Shown: piece by piece, positions 19,416 through 30,118 of the stretch
Layout: each line of letters begins with the position of its first letter
Numbering within the stretch: position 1 is the first letter of the stretch
From: Candidatus Alistipes faecigallinarum
Lineage (GTDB): Bacteria; Bacteroidota; Bacteroidia; Bacteroidales; Rikenellaceae
Direction of reading: 5' to 3'
Assembly (NCBI GenBank): GCA_019115605.1
Contig: DXDG01000016.1
Span: forward strand, 1-64,000
Length of the DNA: 64,000 nt
The notes under the pieces: model-generated
The model's database searches: none
Told to the model about the DNA's origin: nothing
Seen by the model: only the letters and a program-made list of their open reading frames with translations
Made by a program: the position numbers and the translations under genes

Positions 19416-20128
19416 TGGCATACGGTACGCTCTACCTGATCCCCTGTCCGATCTCGGACGAAACGGCGCCCTGGGAGGTGCTGCCCGCCTCGAACCGCGA
19501 GGTGATGGTCGCCCTCGACTACTTTATCGTCGAGAATACCCGCTCGGCGCGGCGTTTCCTCTCCCGGGCCGGCATCGCGCGGCCCATCGACACGCTGGAA
19601 TTCCGCGAGCTGAACGAACATACGACCGCGGGCCGCGCCGTCGAGGAACTCGTGCAGCCGCTGCTGGAGGGCCGTTCGGCCGGCGTGATCTCCGAAGCGG
19701 GCGTTCCGGCCGTCGCCGATCCCGGAGCGCTGGTCGTCGAGGCGTGCCACCGCCGGGGCATCCGCGTCGTGCCGCTTGTGGGCCCCTCGTCGATCCTGCT
19801 TGCCGTGATGGCTTCGGGATTGAACGGTCAGTCGTTCGCCTTCAACGGGTACCTTCCGGTCAAACCGCCCGAGAGGGCCCGGGCAATCCGCTTCTTCGAG
19901 CGGCGCGCCCGTGCCGAGGGGCAGTCGCAGCTCTTCATCGAGGCGCCCTACCGCAACGTGAAGCTCCTCGAACAGCTGCTTGAACTGCTGGCGCCGCAGA
20001 CGCGTCTGACCGTGGCGCTGGATCTCTCGGCCCCCGGACAGTGGGTCGAGACCCATACGGTCGAGGAGTGGCGCCGGCGTCGGCTGCCCGAACTGAACAG
20101 GCGCCCGGCCATTTTCATCATCGGGTAG
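19415..20128 (+). CDS. rsmI: 16S rRNA (cytidine-2'-O)-methyltransferase RsmI family
   Basis: SEAGVPAVADPGALVVEACHRRGIRVVPLVGPSS; tetrapyrrole-methylase fold. Confidence 0.85.
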   Translation: MAYGTLYLIPCPISDETAPWEVLPASNREVMVALDYFIVENTRSARRFLSRAGIARPIDTLEFRELNEHTTAGRAVEELVQPLLEGRSAGVISEAGVPAVADPGALVVEACHRRGIRVVPLVGPSSILLAVMASGLNGQSFAFNGYLPVKPPERARAIRFFERRARAEGQSQLFIEAPYRNVKLLEQLLELLAPQTRLTVALDLSAPGQWVETHTVEEWRRRRLPELNRRPAIFIIG

Positions 20129-20195
20129 CTTCCCGGCTGCGGCTTGGTATGCAATTTGCGCCGATCGAAGCGGAAAAACCGAAAAAATACGAGAT

Positions 20196-20804
20196 ATGAA
20201 AAAGGAAAAAGTTGATAACGAGTCCATTAAGGACGAGGTGAAGAGCTCACCCGAGACGGGCGGAACGCCGCACGACGGGGCTGCGGATGCCAATGTGGCA
20301 GACGCGTCGCAGGAGTCATCTGACACAATGTCAGTCGAAGGCGAGAAGCCCGAACCCGAGGCCGCCACGGAGTTGGAGTCTGTGCTGGCCGAGTGGCAGG
20401 ACAAATACTTGCGGCTGCAGGCCGAGTTCGACAACTACCGCAAGCGTACGCTCAAGGAGAAGATGGATCTGGTGCAGACCGGCGGCCGCGACGTGCTGCT
20501 GGAGATGCTCCCGGTGCGCGATGACGTGCAGCGGGCGCTGGAGGCCATGGAGAAGAGCGACGACATCGAGGCGCTGCGCTCGGGCGTGCGGCTCATCTCG
20601 CAGAAGTTTACCGAGGCGCTGCGCCGCAAGGGCGTTACGGAGATCGAGGTCAAGGACAAGGAGTTCGATGCGGAGTATTGCGAGGCCGTGGCTCGTTTCG
20701 CCGCCGGCGAGGAGATGAAGGGCAAGGTCATCGATGTCGTCCAGACGGGCTACATGCTGGGCGAGCGGGTGCTTCGCTTCGCAAAGGTCGTTGTAGGAGA
20801 GTAA
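20196..20804 (+). CDS. grpE: nucleotide exchange factor GrpE
   Basis: [17 protein letters not shown]; location directly upstream of dnaJ. Confidence 0.95.
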   Translation: MKKEKVDNESIKDEVKSSPETGGTPHDGAADANVADASQESSDTMSVEGEKPEPEAATELESVLAEWQDKYLRLQAEFDNYRKRTLKEKMDLVQTGGRDVLLEMLPVRDDVQRALEAMEKSDDIEALRSGVRLISQKFTEALRRKGVTEIEVKDKEFDAEYCEAVARFAAGEEMKGKVIDVVQTGYMLGERVLRFAKVVVGE

Positions 20805-20808
20805 TGCC

Positions 20809-21981
20809 ATGGCAGAGAAAAGAGATTATTACGAGGTGTTGGGCGTTGCGAAGAACGCCAATGCCGATGAGATAAAGAAGGCCTACCGCAAGGCGGCCAT
20901 CAAGTATCACCCGGACAAGAATCCCGGGGACAAGGAGGCCGAGGAGAAGTTCAAGGAGGCTGCCGAGGCCTACGATGTGCTTTCGAACCCGGAGAAGCGG
21001 GCCCGTTACGACCAGTTCGGCCATGCGGGCATGAGCGGAGCGGCCGGCGGAGCCGGCGGTTTCGGCGGCTTCAGCGGCGGCGGCTTCTCGATGGAGGATA
21101 TCTTCTCGCAGTTCGGCGACATCTTCGGCGGACACTTTGGCGGCGGCGGATTCCGCACCTCGTCGTCTACGGGCGGCGGTCGCCGCGTGAACCGCGGATC
21201 GGACATCCGTATCAAGGTAAAGCTTTCGCTGGAGGAGATCGCTACGGGAGTTACCAAAAAACTGAAGATCTCGAAGACGATCGCCTGCGACAAGTGCGGC
21301 GGCACGGGAGCCAAGGACGCGGGTTCGTATGCGACCTGCTCGTCGTGCAAGGGCACGGGGTACGTTACGCGTGTCGAGAACACCTTCTTTGGCCGCATGC
21401 AGACGCAGGGTGTCTGCCCGACGTGCGGCGGCACGGGCAAAGTGATCACCGCATCGTGCGACAAGTGCAAGGGCGAGGGTACGGTGCGCGGCGACGAGGT
21501 CGTCGAGATCCAGATTCCGGCCGGAGTGGACGAGGGGATGGTCCTCACCGTTTCGGGCAAGGGCAATGCCGCCCGTCGCGGCGGTGTGAACGGCGATCTG
21601 CAGGTGCTCATCGAGGAGATCCCCGATCCCGAGCTCGTACGTGACGGCAACGATCTGATCCACAACCTCAATATTACGGTTACGACGGCCCTTCTGGGCG
21701 GTACGGTCGAGGTGCCGACGGTCGGCGGCCGGGCAAAGATCAAGATCGCCCCGGGTACGCACGCCGGCAAGGTGCTGCGTCTGGCCGGCAAGGGCCTCCC
21801 GGAGGTGAACGGCTACGGCCGCGGCGACGAGCTGATTGTCGTGGACATCACCATTCCGTCGAAGCTTTCGGCCGAGGAGAAGCGTCTGGTCGAGCAGCTG
21901 GCTCAGCAGCCGGGATTCCAGCACGCCGAGTCGGTCAAGAACCAGAATATTTTCGAGCGCATGAAGAGCTTTTTCCGGTAG
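20809..21981 (+). CDS. dnaJ: molecular chaperone DnaJ
   Basis: J domain with HPD, Gly-rich region, four CxxCxGxG repeats. Confidence 0.98.
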   Translation: MAEKRDYYEVLGVAKNANADEIKKAYRKAAIKYHPDKNPGDKEAEEKFKEAAEAYDVLSNPEKRARYDQFGHAGMSGAAGGAGGFGGFSGGGFSMEDIFSQFGDIFGGHFGGGGFRTSSSTGGGRRVNRGSDIRIKVKLSLEEIATGVTKKLKISKTIACDKCGGTGAKDAGSYATCSSCKGTGYVTRVENTFFGRMQTQGVCPTCGGTGKVITASCDKCKGEGTVRGDEVVEIQIPAGVDEGMVLTVSGKGNAARRGGVNGDLQVLIEEIPDPELVRDGNDLIHNLNITVTTALLGGTVEVPTVGGRAKIKIAPGTHAGKVLRLAGKGLPEVNGYGRGDELIVVDITIPSKLSAEEKRLVEQLAQQPGFQHAESVKNQNIFERMKSFFR

Positions 21982-22195
21982 GAAGAGCCGAAAACAGGGG
22001 AAAATTCGTACCTTTACAGCGAGTGAAGGGACGAATTTTTCGTTTCGGGAGGGGCCTGGCCGAAAGTCGGCTTCCATGCGAGGCGGTCCGGCGCAAAGGT
22101 CCGTCTGTGTGCAGGACAGCTTCCGCGTCTTGCGTGCAGAGCGCGTGGAGAAGACCCTGAAGGGCCGGTCCGCCACCTTAAAATGAGACATCGCT

Positions 22196-22615
22196 ATGTT
22201 AGGTTTTACGCCATTTAAGAAACACGCCAACAAGTTCAACTACGTCCCCCGGTATTACGATCCCGAGAAGGAGGCGCGCGAGCAGCGTCGTGCCGAGCTG
22301 CGCGGCGAGCGCTCGGAGGATGCCTCCCGGGAGTATGTTCCCGGGCAGTATATCCGCACGCAGCGCGAAGCGCGTGCGGCACGTCATGCCGGCAAGGACG
22401 ACTGGGGCCGTATCCGGGTGCTGAAGCTCGCCGGAGGCGTCGTGCTGATCCTGTTGTTTGTCTATCTGCTTTACCCGAAACTGGCCGAGGTCTTTATTCG
22501 GGCCACGTCGCGTCCTGCCGTGCAGACGCAGGTTGAGGAGGGCGAGTTCAATCCATATGCTCCGATCCGGGTCGTGCCGAACGATTACGAGGAGGGCGAT
22601 TACCAGGAGGAATAG
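22196..22615 (+). CDS. conserved hypothetical protein with one TM segment
   Basis: 139 aa; stop abuts mutL start; VLKLAGGVVLILLFVYLLYP. Confidence 0.7.
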   Translation: MLGFTPFKKHANKFNYVPRYYDPEKEAREQRRAELRGERSEDASREYVPGQYIRTQREARAARHAGKDDWGRIRVLKLAGGVVLILLFVYLLYPKLAEVFIRATSRPAVQTQVEEGEFNPYAPIRVVPNDYEEGDYQEE

Positions 22616-24640
22616 ATGGCTGACAAGATCCTGTTGCTGCCCGAGGTGGTCGCCAACCAGATTGCCGCGGGAGAAGTGGTGAACCGCCCCTCGTCGGTGG
22701 TCAAGGAGATGGTGGAGAACGCCATTGATGCCGGAGCCGGCCATGTGAAGGTCAATTTCCGCGACGGCGGCAAGGAGTTGATCCAGATCGTGGACGATGG
22801 CTGCGGCATGTCGCCCATCGACGCGCGGATGGCCTTCGACCGTCACGCCACGAGCAAGATCCGCTCCGTGGAGGATATCTACGCGCTCCATACGTTCGGA
22901 TTCCGCGGTGAGGCGCTGGCTTCGATTGCCGCCGTAGCGCAGGTTGAGCTGCGCACGCGCCAGACCGGGGACGAGATGGGTACCGTAACCGAGATCCATG
23001 GCGGAAAGTTCCTGTCGCAGAAGCCCGTGATGTGCCCCGTGGGTTCGCAGTTCTTCGTGCGCAACCTCTTCTTCAACGTCCCGGCCCGCCGGCGTTTTCT
23101 GGACAAGAGCACGACCTCCGCGACGCAGATCAAGACCGAGTTCCAGCGTGTGGCGCTGTGTTATCCGCAGATCGCCTTCGATCTCTATGCCAACGACGCG
23201 CCGATCCTGTCGCTGCCGGCCACGACGCTTGCGGGGCGTATCGTGGACATTGCCGGGCGGCACATGAAGCAGAATCTGCTGGAGATCGATGCCGATACCT
23301 CGATTGCGCGGGTTGCGGGATATGTCGGCCGCCCCGCTGCGGCCAAGAAGCGCAATGCCGAGCAGTACCTCTTCGTCAACGGGCGCTATTTCAAGAGCGC
23401 CTATCTGGCGAGTGCGATTCTGAAAGCCTACGAGAAGCTGATCCCGGCCACCGAGCAGCCGGCCTATTTTCTCTATCTTACGATCGATCCCGCGCGTATC
23501 GACGTCAATGTCCATCCGCAGAAAACCGAGGTGAAGTTCGCCGACGAGGAGGCCGTCTGGCAGATTGTCCACGCCGCCGTGCGTGAAACGCTTGCCAAGA
23601 CCGGAGCCGTTCCTCCGATGGATTTCGACCGCGAGGGGCAGGTGGAGATTCCCGTCATGCGGCAGGGTGTCGTCTACAGCGAACCTTCGGCCATGTCGAA
23701 CGAGAATTACAACCCTTTCCGGGAGTCCTACATCGATCCTACGGCTCCCGATCCGAATGTCGATTTCACGGGTTTCGATGTCCCGTACGACGGCAGAACC
23801 CTCTCCGATGCGGGATCGTCCTCCCCGAACTCCGCTGCGGGATGGCAGTCGGTTCCGCCGCGTTTTGCGGAGTTCGCCTCCGCGGCGCCGAAGGAGGAGT
23901 TCGAGGATTTCGAGTCGGCTTCGGATTTTGCGGAGACTGCGCCTTTGGCAGGGGCTCCGGAGAATCGGGCGGACACCTTCGAAATCGCATCCGGAGCATC
24001 CCCCGAAGTGAGTACGCTCGATTTCATACCCTCCGGGGCGGAGCCCATGCAGCAGCGGCTCGATGTCGGGCTGCATCCGCTCTTCTCCGATCCGCTGCCG
24101 CTGGGGAACGGATACGTTGCGGCGCTACTTGACGGACGTTTCGTCGTCGTCGACATCCGCAGGGCGCGGGAGCGGATCCTCTACGAGGATTATCTGCGGA
24201 TGCTGGGCTGCGGTGCGGCCGTCAGCCAGCAGCTGCTCTTCCCCGAACGGCTGACCCTTTCGGCCGAAGAGTATGCGCTTCTCGAGGAGCATGCCGTGGA
24301 GTTTGCGGCCCTGGGCTTCGATATCGACTGCTGCGGCGAAGGAAATATCGAGGTGAAGGGAACTCCGGCCGACCTTCCGTCGGAGGGGATCGACCGGCTG
24401 GTTTTCGACCTGCTGCAGGCTTTCCGCATGCCGCTCCCGGCTGCCGAGATGCGGCGCGAGCAGATTGCGGCCCTCCTGGCCCGCAGTGCCGCACGCACCA
24501 CACCGCGGAGTCTCTCCCGCGAGGAGGCCGCGGCGCTGCTCGCACAGCTGGCCGAACGGGGAAATCTCGGCTTCTCGCCCTCGGGAAAGGCGATTCTTGT
24601 TGAAATCACGCCCGAAGAGCTGCGCGGCCGGCTGGGATAA
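22616..24640 (+). CDS. mutL: DNA mismatch repair protein MutL
   Basis: GHKL motifs NQIAAGEVVNRPSSVVKEMVENAIDAGA, DDGCGM, TFGFRGEALASI. Confidence 0.97.
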   Translation: MADKILLLPEVVANQIAAGEVVNRPSSVVKEMVENAIDAGAGHVKVNFRDGGKELIQIVDDGCGMSPIDARMAFDRHATSKIRSVEDIYALHTFGFRGEALASIAAVAQVELRTRQTGDEMGTVTEIHGGKFLSQKPVMCPVGSQFFVRNLFFNVPARRRFLDKSTTSATQIKTEFQRVALCYPQIAFDLYANDAPILSLPATTLAGRIVDIAGRHMKQNLLEIDADTSIARVAGYVGRPAAAKKRNAEQYLFVNGRYFKSAYLASAILKAYEKLIPATEQPAYFLYLTIDPARIDVNVHPQKTEVKFADEEAVWQIVHAAVRETLAKTGAVPPMDFDREGQVEIPVMRQGVVYSEPSAMSNENYNPFRESYIDPTAPDPNVDFTGFDVPYDGRTLSDAGSSSPNSAAGWQSVPPRFAEFASAAPKEEFEDFESASDFAETAPLAGAPENRADTFEIASGASPEVSTLDFIPSGAEPMQQRLDVGLHPLFSDPLPLGNGYVAALLDGRFVVVDIRRARERILYEDYLRMLGCGAAVSQQLLFPERLTLSAEEYALLEEHAVEFAALGFDIDCCGEGNIEVKGTPADLPSEGIDRLVFDLLQAFRMPLPAAEMRREQIAALLARSAARTTPRSLSREEAAALLAQLAERGNLGFSPSGKAILVEITPEELRGRLG

Positions 24641-24655
24641 TCCGGATAAATGACT

Positions 24656-24663
24656 TATCTTTG
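24656..24663 (+). promoter_or_regulatory. TATCTTTG -7 box upstream of rhomboid gene
   Basis: TAnnTTTG match. Confidence 0.4.
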
Positions 24664-24759
24664 TGCGAATTTTGGGGTGTACGGCATCCGCTCCGGTCCG
24701 GGATCTCTCCTGACGGGTGATTCGGGGCGGTGCACGACCCAGACAACGAGTTGCAACCC

Positions 24760-25374
24760 ATGAACAACTATTTTCAGACCCCTCCGGTGGTCAAGAATCT
24801 GATAATTGTCAATGTCCTGGTCTTCATGGCCACGTCGCTGCTGCCTGTGGGCAATGCGATCTTCGACTTCGGCTCCCTGTGGTTCGGCGCCTCGCCCTAC
24901 CGGGAGTTCCACTCCTTTCAGTTCATCACCTACATGTTCCTGCATGCCGACATGGGGCACATCTTCTTCAACATGTTTGCCCTGTGGATGTTCGGACGTA
25001 CGCTGGAGTATGAGCTGGGCTCGCGGCGCTTTCTGATCTACTACCTGGTCTGCGGCGTCGGTGCGGCACTGATTCAGGTGCTTACGGCCTGGCTGCTGGG
25101 GGAGACGCCGATTCAGCTTGTCGGAGCGTCGGGGGCGGTGATGGGACTGCTGCTGGCCTTCGGCGTGATGCATCCCAATGCGGTGATCATGCTTCTGTTC
25201 CCGCCGCTTCCGATGAAGGCCAAGTGGTTTGTGCTGATCTACGGCATCATCGAGCTCTTCATGGGCTGGACGGGTTTCGGCGGCAACGTGGCCCACTTTG
25301 CCCATGTTGGCGGCATGCTGTGGGGCTTCCTGCTGCTGTGGTGGTGGAAACGCAAGGGAACGATCCGTTTTTAG
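24760..25374 (+). CDS. rhomboid family intramembrane serine protease
   Basis: GASGAVMG catalytic Ser motif and HFAHVGGMLWG catalytic His. Confidence 0.92.
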   Translation: MNNYFQTPPVVKNLIIVNVLVFMATSLLPVGNAIFDFGSLWFGASPYREFHSFQFITYMFLHADMGHIFFNMFALWMFGRTLEYELGSRRFLIYYLVCGVGAALIQVLTAWLLGETPIQLVGASGAVMGLLLAFGVMHPNAVIMLLFPPLPMKAKWFVLIYGIIELFMGWTGFGGNVAHFAHVGGMLWGFLLLWWWKRKGTIRF

Positions 25375-25392
25375 AAAATCCTCCACGGTGAG

Positions 25393-26538
25393 ATGAAACG
25401 CGGGGCCTATTACAACGAGTACGGCGAACGTCCTGCCGGGCGGTCGCGGTGGCGCATTCTGCTGCACCTGCTCGACGTCGTGATCACGCTGCTTACCGTG
25501 GCGATGGCCGTGCTGCTGGCTGCGACCTACCTGGTTCCCCACATCAATCCGGGACGGATCTGGTTCCTGCCGGTTCTGGGACTTGCCGCGCCGGCCGTCT
25601 ATGTGGCCTCGGTCGTCCTGATGCTTTACTGGATCATCCGCTGGCGGTGGGTGCAGGCCGGCATCATGCTGGTGCTGGTGGCGCTGGGATTCGGGCAGAT
25701 CTCGCTGTTCTGGCGTCCCGAGATCCGGCGCAGCTACGAAGAGCAGATTCCCGACCGGGGGACGGTCAAGGTGATGACCTACAACGTGCGGAGTTTCTAC
25801 GGTCCCGACGGCAAAAGCAGTGTCGAGGAGGTCGTGGCGCTTATCCGCGAGCAGAATCCCGATGTGGTCTGTCTGCAGGAGTTCAACGGCCGGCTCGCCG
25901 GCAGTTCCGACGCTTTCCGGGTCTTGTGTGAGGAGTTCGAGAATGCCCGTTTCGGCGCCGAACGGGATCCCGAACCGCTGGACGATGCGGGTCTGGCCAT
26001 CTTGAGCAAATACCGGATCCTGCGTACGGAGACGCTGCTGACTCCCCATTCGTCGGTCTGGGCCGACCTGCTGGTCGACGAGGATACGTTGCGCGTGTTC
26101 AACAACCACCTGCACTCCACGGCGATCAATGCCGACGACAACGAGTATATCACCACCCGGCGCTTCCTCTCGGATACGGCCCGCGAGGTGAAGTTCCGCA
26201 GCATCGTGAGCCGCCTGCGTGCGAACAGCGAGTTGCGGGCCGCGCAGGTGGACAGTATTTCGAACGAGATCCACGCGACGCATTGCGGACGCCTCGTGTG
26301 CGGCGATTTCAACGATACGCCCGTGTCGTATGTCTACCGCCACATGGCCGCAGACCTGAACGATGCCTTCAGCGAGTGCGGGTCGGGCTATTCGCATACC
26401 TACCGCGGCTTTTTCAACACGCTGCGCATCGACTATGTGCTCTTCTCCGAGCCGTGGCAGGCGGTTACCTACGAAGTGCTGCCGGTCGAATATTCGGACC
26501 ATTATCCCGTGGTGGTGCGGCTCAAGCGCGAATCCTGA
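25393..26538 (+). CDS. endonuclease/exonuclease/phosphatase family protein
   Basis: VMTYNVRSF, VVCLQEFNG, CGDFNDTP, YSDHYPVVV. Confidence 0.9.
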   Translation: MKRGAYYNEYGERPAGRSRWRILLHLLDVVITLLTVAMAVLLAATYLVPHINPGRIWFLPVLGLAAPAVYVASVVLMLYWIIRWRWVQAGIMLVLVALGFGQISLFWRPEIRRSYEEQIPDRGTVKVMTYNVRSFYGPDGKSSVEEVVALIREQNPDVVCLQEFNGRLAGSSDAFRVLCEEFENARFGAERDPEPLDDAGLAILSKYRILRTETLLTPHSSVWADLLVDEDTLRVFNNHLHSTAINADDNEYITTRRFLSDTAREVKFRSIVSRLRANSELRAAQVDSISNEIHATHCGRLVCGDFNDTPVSYVYRHMAADLNDAFSECGSGYSHTYRGFFNTLRIDYVLFSEPWQAVTYEVLPVEYSDHYPVVVRLKRES

Positions 26539-26563
26539 CACCGCGCAGGCATGCCGGATGAGT

Positions 26564-26600
26564 AAAAACGTCCCCGTGATTACCTCACGGGGACGTTTTT
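26564..26600. terminator. bidirectional rho-independent terminator
   Basis: AAAAACGTCCCCGTGA-ttacc-TCACGGGGACGTTTTT. Confidence 0.9.
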
Positions 26601-26625
26601 GTCGGTAGCACGGTCCGGGACCGGG

Positions 26626-28059
26626 CTATTCGGTGATCTTCTTGCGCGGATGCACCATGTTCTCGGGCTGCAGGATCTTTTGCAGCTCCTCTTCGCTCAT
26701 GAGCTTGTGCTCGAGGACCAGGTCGTAGATGCCCTTGCCGCTCTGGAGCGCCTCCTTGGCGAGCATCGTCGAGGTTTCGTATCCCAGGTAGGGGTTCAGG
26801 GCCGTAACGAGTCCGATGCTGTTGTAGACCATCCGGCGGCAAACCTCCGCATTGGCCGTGATGCCCACGATGCACTTCTCGCGCAGGGTATTCATCGCAT
26901 TGACGAGCATCTCGATGTTCTCGAAGAGCGAATGTACGATGATCGGCTCCATGACGTTCAGTTCAAGCTGTCCGGCTTCGGAGGCGAGCGTAATGGTCAG
27001 GTCATTGCCGATGACGCTGAAGGCCACCTGGTTCACCACCTCCGGAATGACGGGGTTGACCTTTCCGGGCATGATCGACGATCCGGGCTGGCGCGGCGGC
27101 AGGTTGATCTCGTTCAGACCGCAGCGGGGTCCCGACGAGAGCAGGCGCAGGTCGTTGCAGATCTTCGAGAGTTTCACGGCCAGACGCTTCAGTGCCGAGG
27201 AGTTCATGATGAAGGCGCCCGTGTCGCTCGTGGCCTCGATCATGTTCGTGGCCTTCGACAGCGGCAGCCCCGTGATCTCGCGCAGGTGTTTCGTGCAGAG
27301 CTCCGCGTAGTCCGGATCGGCGTTGATGCCCGTACCGATGGCCGTGGCGCCCATGTTGATCTCGTAGAAGAGGCGGAGGTTGGTCTGCAGACGGTCGATC
27401 TCCTCGGTGAGCGTGGCGGCATAGGCCTCGAACTCCTGCCCGAGGGTCATCGGCACGGCATCCTGCAACTGCGTGCGCCCCATCTTGATGATGTGGGCGA
27501 ACTCCTCACCCTTGGCATGGAAGGCCGCGATCAATTCGCGCAGCGAGGCCACGGCGCCGTCGATGCTCCGGGCCAGGGCGATGCGCACGGCCGTGGGGTA
27601 GGCGTCGTTGGTCGATTGCGACAGGTTGACGTGGTTGTTCGGGTGGCAGTATTGGTATTCGCCCTTCTCGTGTCCGAGCAGTTCGAGGGCCCGGTTGGCG
27701 ATCACCTCATTGGCGTTCATGTTGGTTGAGGTGCCGGCACCGCCCTGCACCATGTCCACGACGAACTGTTCGTTGAACTTGCCGGCGCGCAGCTCCTCGC
27801 AGGCCCGCGTGATGGCGTCGGCGATCACGGGATCGAGCAGTCCGAGGTCGCGGTTCGCGGCGGCGGCACCCTGCTTGACATCGGCCAGGGCCCGGATGAG
27901 CTGCGGGAAGAAGTTGAGCCGCACGCGGCTGATATGGAAATTCTCCACGGCACGCATCGTCTGCACGCCGAAATAGTACTCTACGGGGATCTCCATCTCT
28001 CCGAGCAGGTCGTGCTCGCGGCGGGTCTTCCCCGAAAGCTTGATGTCCGTAAAATCCAT
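26626..28059 (-). CDS. aspA: aspartate ammonia-lyase
   Basis: 477 aa; GSSIMPGKVNPVIPE signature; ERDLLGEMEIPVEYYFGVQTMRA-type N-terminus. Confidence 0.95.
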   Translation of the reverse strand: MDFTDIKLSGKTRREHDLLGEMEIPVEYYFGVQTMRAVENFHISRVRLNFFPQLIRALADVKQGAAAANRDLGLLDPVIADAITRACEELRAGKFNEQFVVDMVQGGAGTSTNMNANEVIANRALELLGHEKGEYQYCHPNNHVNLSQSTNDAYPTAVRIALARSIDGAVASLRELIAAFHAKGEEFAHIIKMGRTQLQDAVPMTLGQEFEAYAATLTEEIDRLQTNLRLFYEINMGATAIGTGINADPDYAELCTKHLREITGLPLSKATNMIEATSDTGAFIMNSSALKRLAVKLSKICNDLRLLSSGPRCGLNEINLPPRQPGSSIMPGKVNPVIPEVVNQVAFSVIGNDLTITLASEAGQLELNVMEPIIVHSLFENIEMLVNAMNTLREKCIVGITANAEVCRRMVYNSIGLVTALNPYLGYETSTMLAKEALQSGKGIYDLVLEHKLMSEEELQKILQPENMVHPRKKITE

Positions 28060-28185
28060 AACGTTAATTTTTTGGTTCGTTCTACAAATATAGCATTTTT
28101 ACGGCTCGTTGTCTAAAAAACTTCGTATCTTTGTATGGTTTGCCGCGGGCGGGGTTTCCGCTGCGGCGTTTCAATACTTCAAGCC

Positions 28186-28635
28186 ATGATTCTCGATTCA
28201 CTGAAAAACAGCGCACGCTACTATTCGATCCACCCGCGCCTGGAGCGGGCCTTTTCACTGATTGCCTCGACCGACTGGACCCGGATGGAGCCGGGCACGC
28301 ACCTTCTCGACGGACGCGACATCTTCGTCAATGTGATGGATGTCTCGCTCAAACGGAAGCCCGATGCCAAGCTGGAGGTGCACGATGCCTATATGGATAT
28401 TCAGGTGCTCATCACAGGTCGCGAGGAGGCCTTCGGCTGGAGTGAGCGCAAGGATCTGGTGAAGCCTCTCGGGGCATTCGACACGGCAAAGGATATCTGC
28501 TTCTACGACGACGAGCCGCAGACCTACTATACGCTGCGTCCCGGGCAGTTCACGCTGCTATTTCCCGAGGACGGCCACGCGCCGATGGTGGGCGAGGGCG
28601 ACGTGCGCAAGATCATTGTCAAGGTGCGACGTTGA
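28186..28635 (+). CDS. YhcH/YjgK/YiaL family protein
   Basis: 149 aa; LEVHDAYMDIQVLITGREE, LFPEDGHAPM. Confidence 0.9.
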   Translation: MILDSLKNSARYYSIHPRLERAFSLIASTDWTRMEPGTHLLDGRDIFVNVMDVSLKRKPDAKLEVHDAYMDIQVLITGREEAFGWSERKDLVKPLGAFDTAKDICFYDDEPQTYYTLRPGQFTLLFPEDGHAPMVGEGDVRKIIVKVRR

Positions 28636-28649
28636 ACGTTCCGATACCC

Positions 28650-28697
28650 AAAGAGCGCGGCGGCCGGATCTTTCAATCCCGGCCGCCGCGCTCTTTT
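28650..28697. terminator. rho-independent terminator
   Basis: AAAGAGCGCGGCGGCCGG-loop-CCGGCCGCCGCGCTCTTTT. Confidence 0.9.
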
Positions 28698-28711
28698 CAG
28701 ATGATGGTCCG

Positions 28712-29890
28712 TCATGCCGCAGCCAGCCCGGTGCGGTGGCCCGAGAGTCGCAGTGCCAGCCACGATCCGAGGGCGCAGACGATGAAAACGGCACCCGTGG
28801 AGTACATCGTGTTGCCCAGGCCGACGAGCGGGGAGACGATGCCTCCGAAGGCGAAACCCGCGGCGCCGAGCAGGGCCGATGCAATACCCGACTCGTTGCG
28901 TGTGCACTCCATGGCCAGTGTCGTGGAGGTCGTGAAGGTGAGTCCCATCGAGAAGAGCAGTCCGATGAGCAGCCCTTCGTAGATCCAGAAGCTGCAGCCC
29001 GTCGCCATGGCGGCAGCTTCGGCCACGGCGAATCCGATCATGCCGAGGCATCCCGTGCGGGTTCCCTGCTCCGGACGGCGGAAACGTACGGCGAAGGCTG
29101 CGGCGCAGCCGATGGCCACGGCGTTGAGGGCGAAGCAGAGGCTGAATTCGAAGGCCGAGAATCCGAAGTGCTCCTGTACGATAAAGGGCGACGAGGCGAT
29201 GTAGGCGAACAGTACGCCCTGCGCGAAGGCGAACTGCAGCATATAGGCCGCATACTGTTGGTTGCGCAGTACGGAGCCGAAGTGGTGCAGCAGATCGCCC
29301 CACGACAGGTTGTTGCGGCGTGCGGCGGGCAGACTTTCGCGGAAGCGGTAGCTTCCCGTGAGCAGCAGTGCGCCGATTGCAAGCAGGATGCAGAAGATGC
29401 CCTGCCAGCCGATGCGGTCGCAGAGCGTGCCGCCGATGATCGGTGCGGCGACGGGCGCCACGCCGTTGATCGCTCCGATCAGTGCGAGCATGCGCCCCAG
29501 GTCGGAACCCGAGAAGTTGTCCGTGGCGACCGAACGCGAGATGACGATGCCGCCCGAGCCGGCAACACCCTGGATGAAGCGCAGGGCGATGAACTGGTGG
29601 ATATCCCGGGCGAAGATGCAGAGCAGCGTCGAGACGATGAAGAGCCACATGGCGGCGATCAGCGGCCTGCGGCGTCCGTACTTGTCGCTCAGCGGGCCGA
29701 AGAAGAGCTGACCGACGGCCAGACCGATCATGCTCGTCGTAAGGCCCATCTGCACCATCGACGACGAGGTGGCAAAATAGCCCGTCATGGCGGGAAGTGC
29801 CGGGAGGTACATGTCCGTGACGAAGGGTCCGAAGGCCGTCAGCATGCCCAGCAGAATCAGCAGGAATGTTTTCGAATTGCTGTTGTTCAT
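28712..29890 (-). CDS. Bcr/CflA-like multidrug efflux MFS transporter
   Basis: 12 TM; TDMYLPALPAM, GQLFFGPLSDKYGRRRPL. Confidence 0.9.
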   Translation of the reverse strand: MNNSNSKTFLLILLGMLTAFGPFVTDMYLPALPAMTGYFATSSSMVQMGLTTSMIGLAVGQLFFGPLSDKYGRRRPLIAAMWLFIVSTLLCIFARDIHQFIALRFIQGVAGSGGIVISRSVATDNFSGSDLGRMLALIGAINGVAPVAAPIIGGTLCDRIGWQGIFCILLAIGALLLTGSYRFRESLPAARRNNLSWGDLLHHFGSVLRNQQYAAYMLQFAFAQGVLFAYIASSPFIVQEHFGFSAFEFSLCFALNAVAIGCAAAFAVRFRRPEQGTRTGCLGMIGFAVAEAAAMATGCSFWIYEGLLIGLLFSMGLTFTTSTTLAMECTRNESGIASALLGAAGFAFGGIVSPLVGLGNTMYSTGAVFIVCALGSWLALRLSGHRTGLAAA

Positions 29891-30118
29891 GAAGTTCTGA
29901 AAATTCCGTTTTTTGTCCGCGCAAAGGTACTTCGGATTTCGGATCCGCGGGTCGTCCGTTCGGAGATAGTTTGGTTCATTTTCGGAATAGTGCGGGCCTT
30001 TTCAGGTTGCTGCTACGGCCCGTCATGAAATTGCGGAGGCCTCTGTGGCCTCCGCAACCGGTCTGATATTTTCGTTTTCGGAATAGTCCTCTTTCTGGCG
30101 GCAGGTGTGGCCTTATGC

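Noticed and set aside
22199-24076. 625-aa minus-strand ORF opposite mutL
   Set aside because: Antisense to a clear MutL; no motifs
30031-30057. TTGCGGAGGCC-n5-GGCCTCCGCAA hairpin downstream of ugd as a rho-independent terminator
   Set aside because: Stem is perfect but lacks a T tract on either strand; left uncalled
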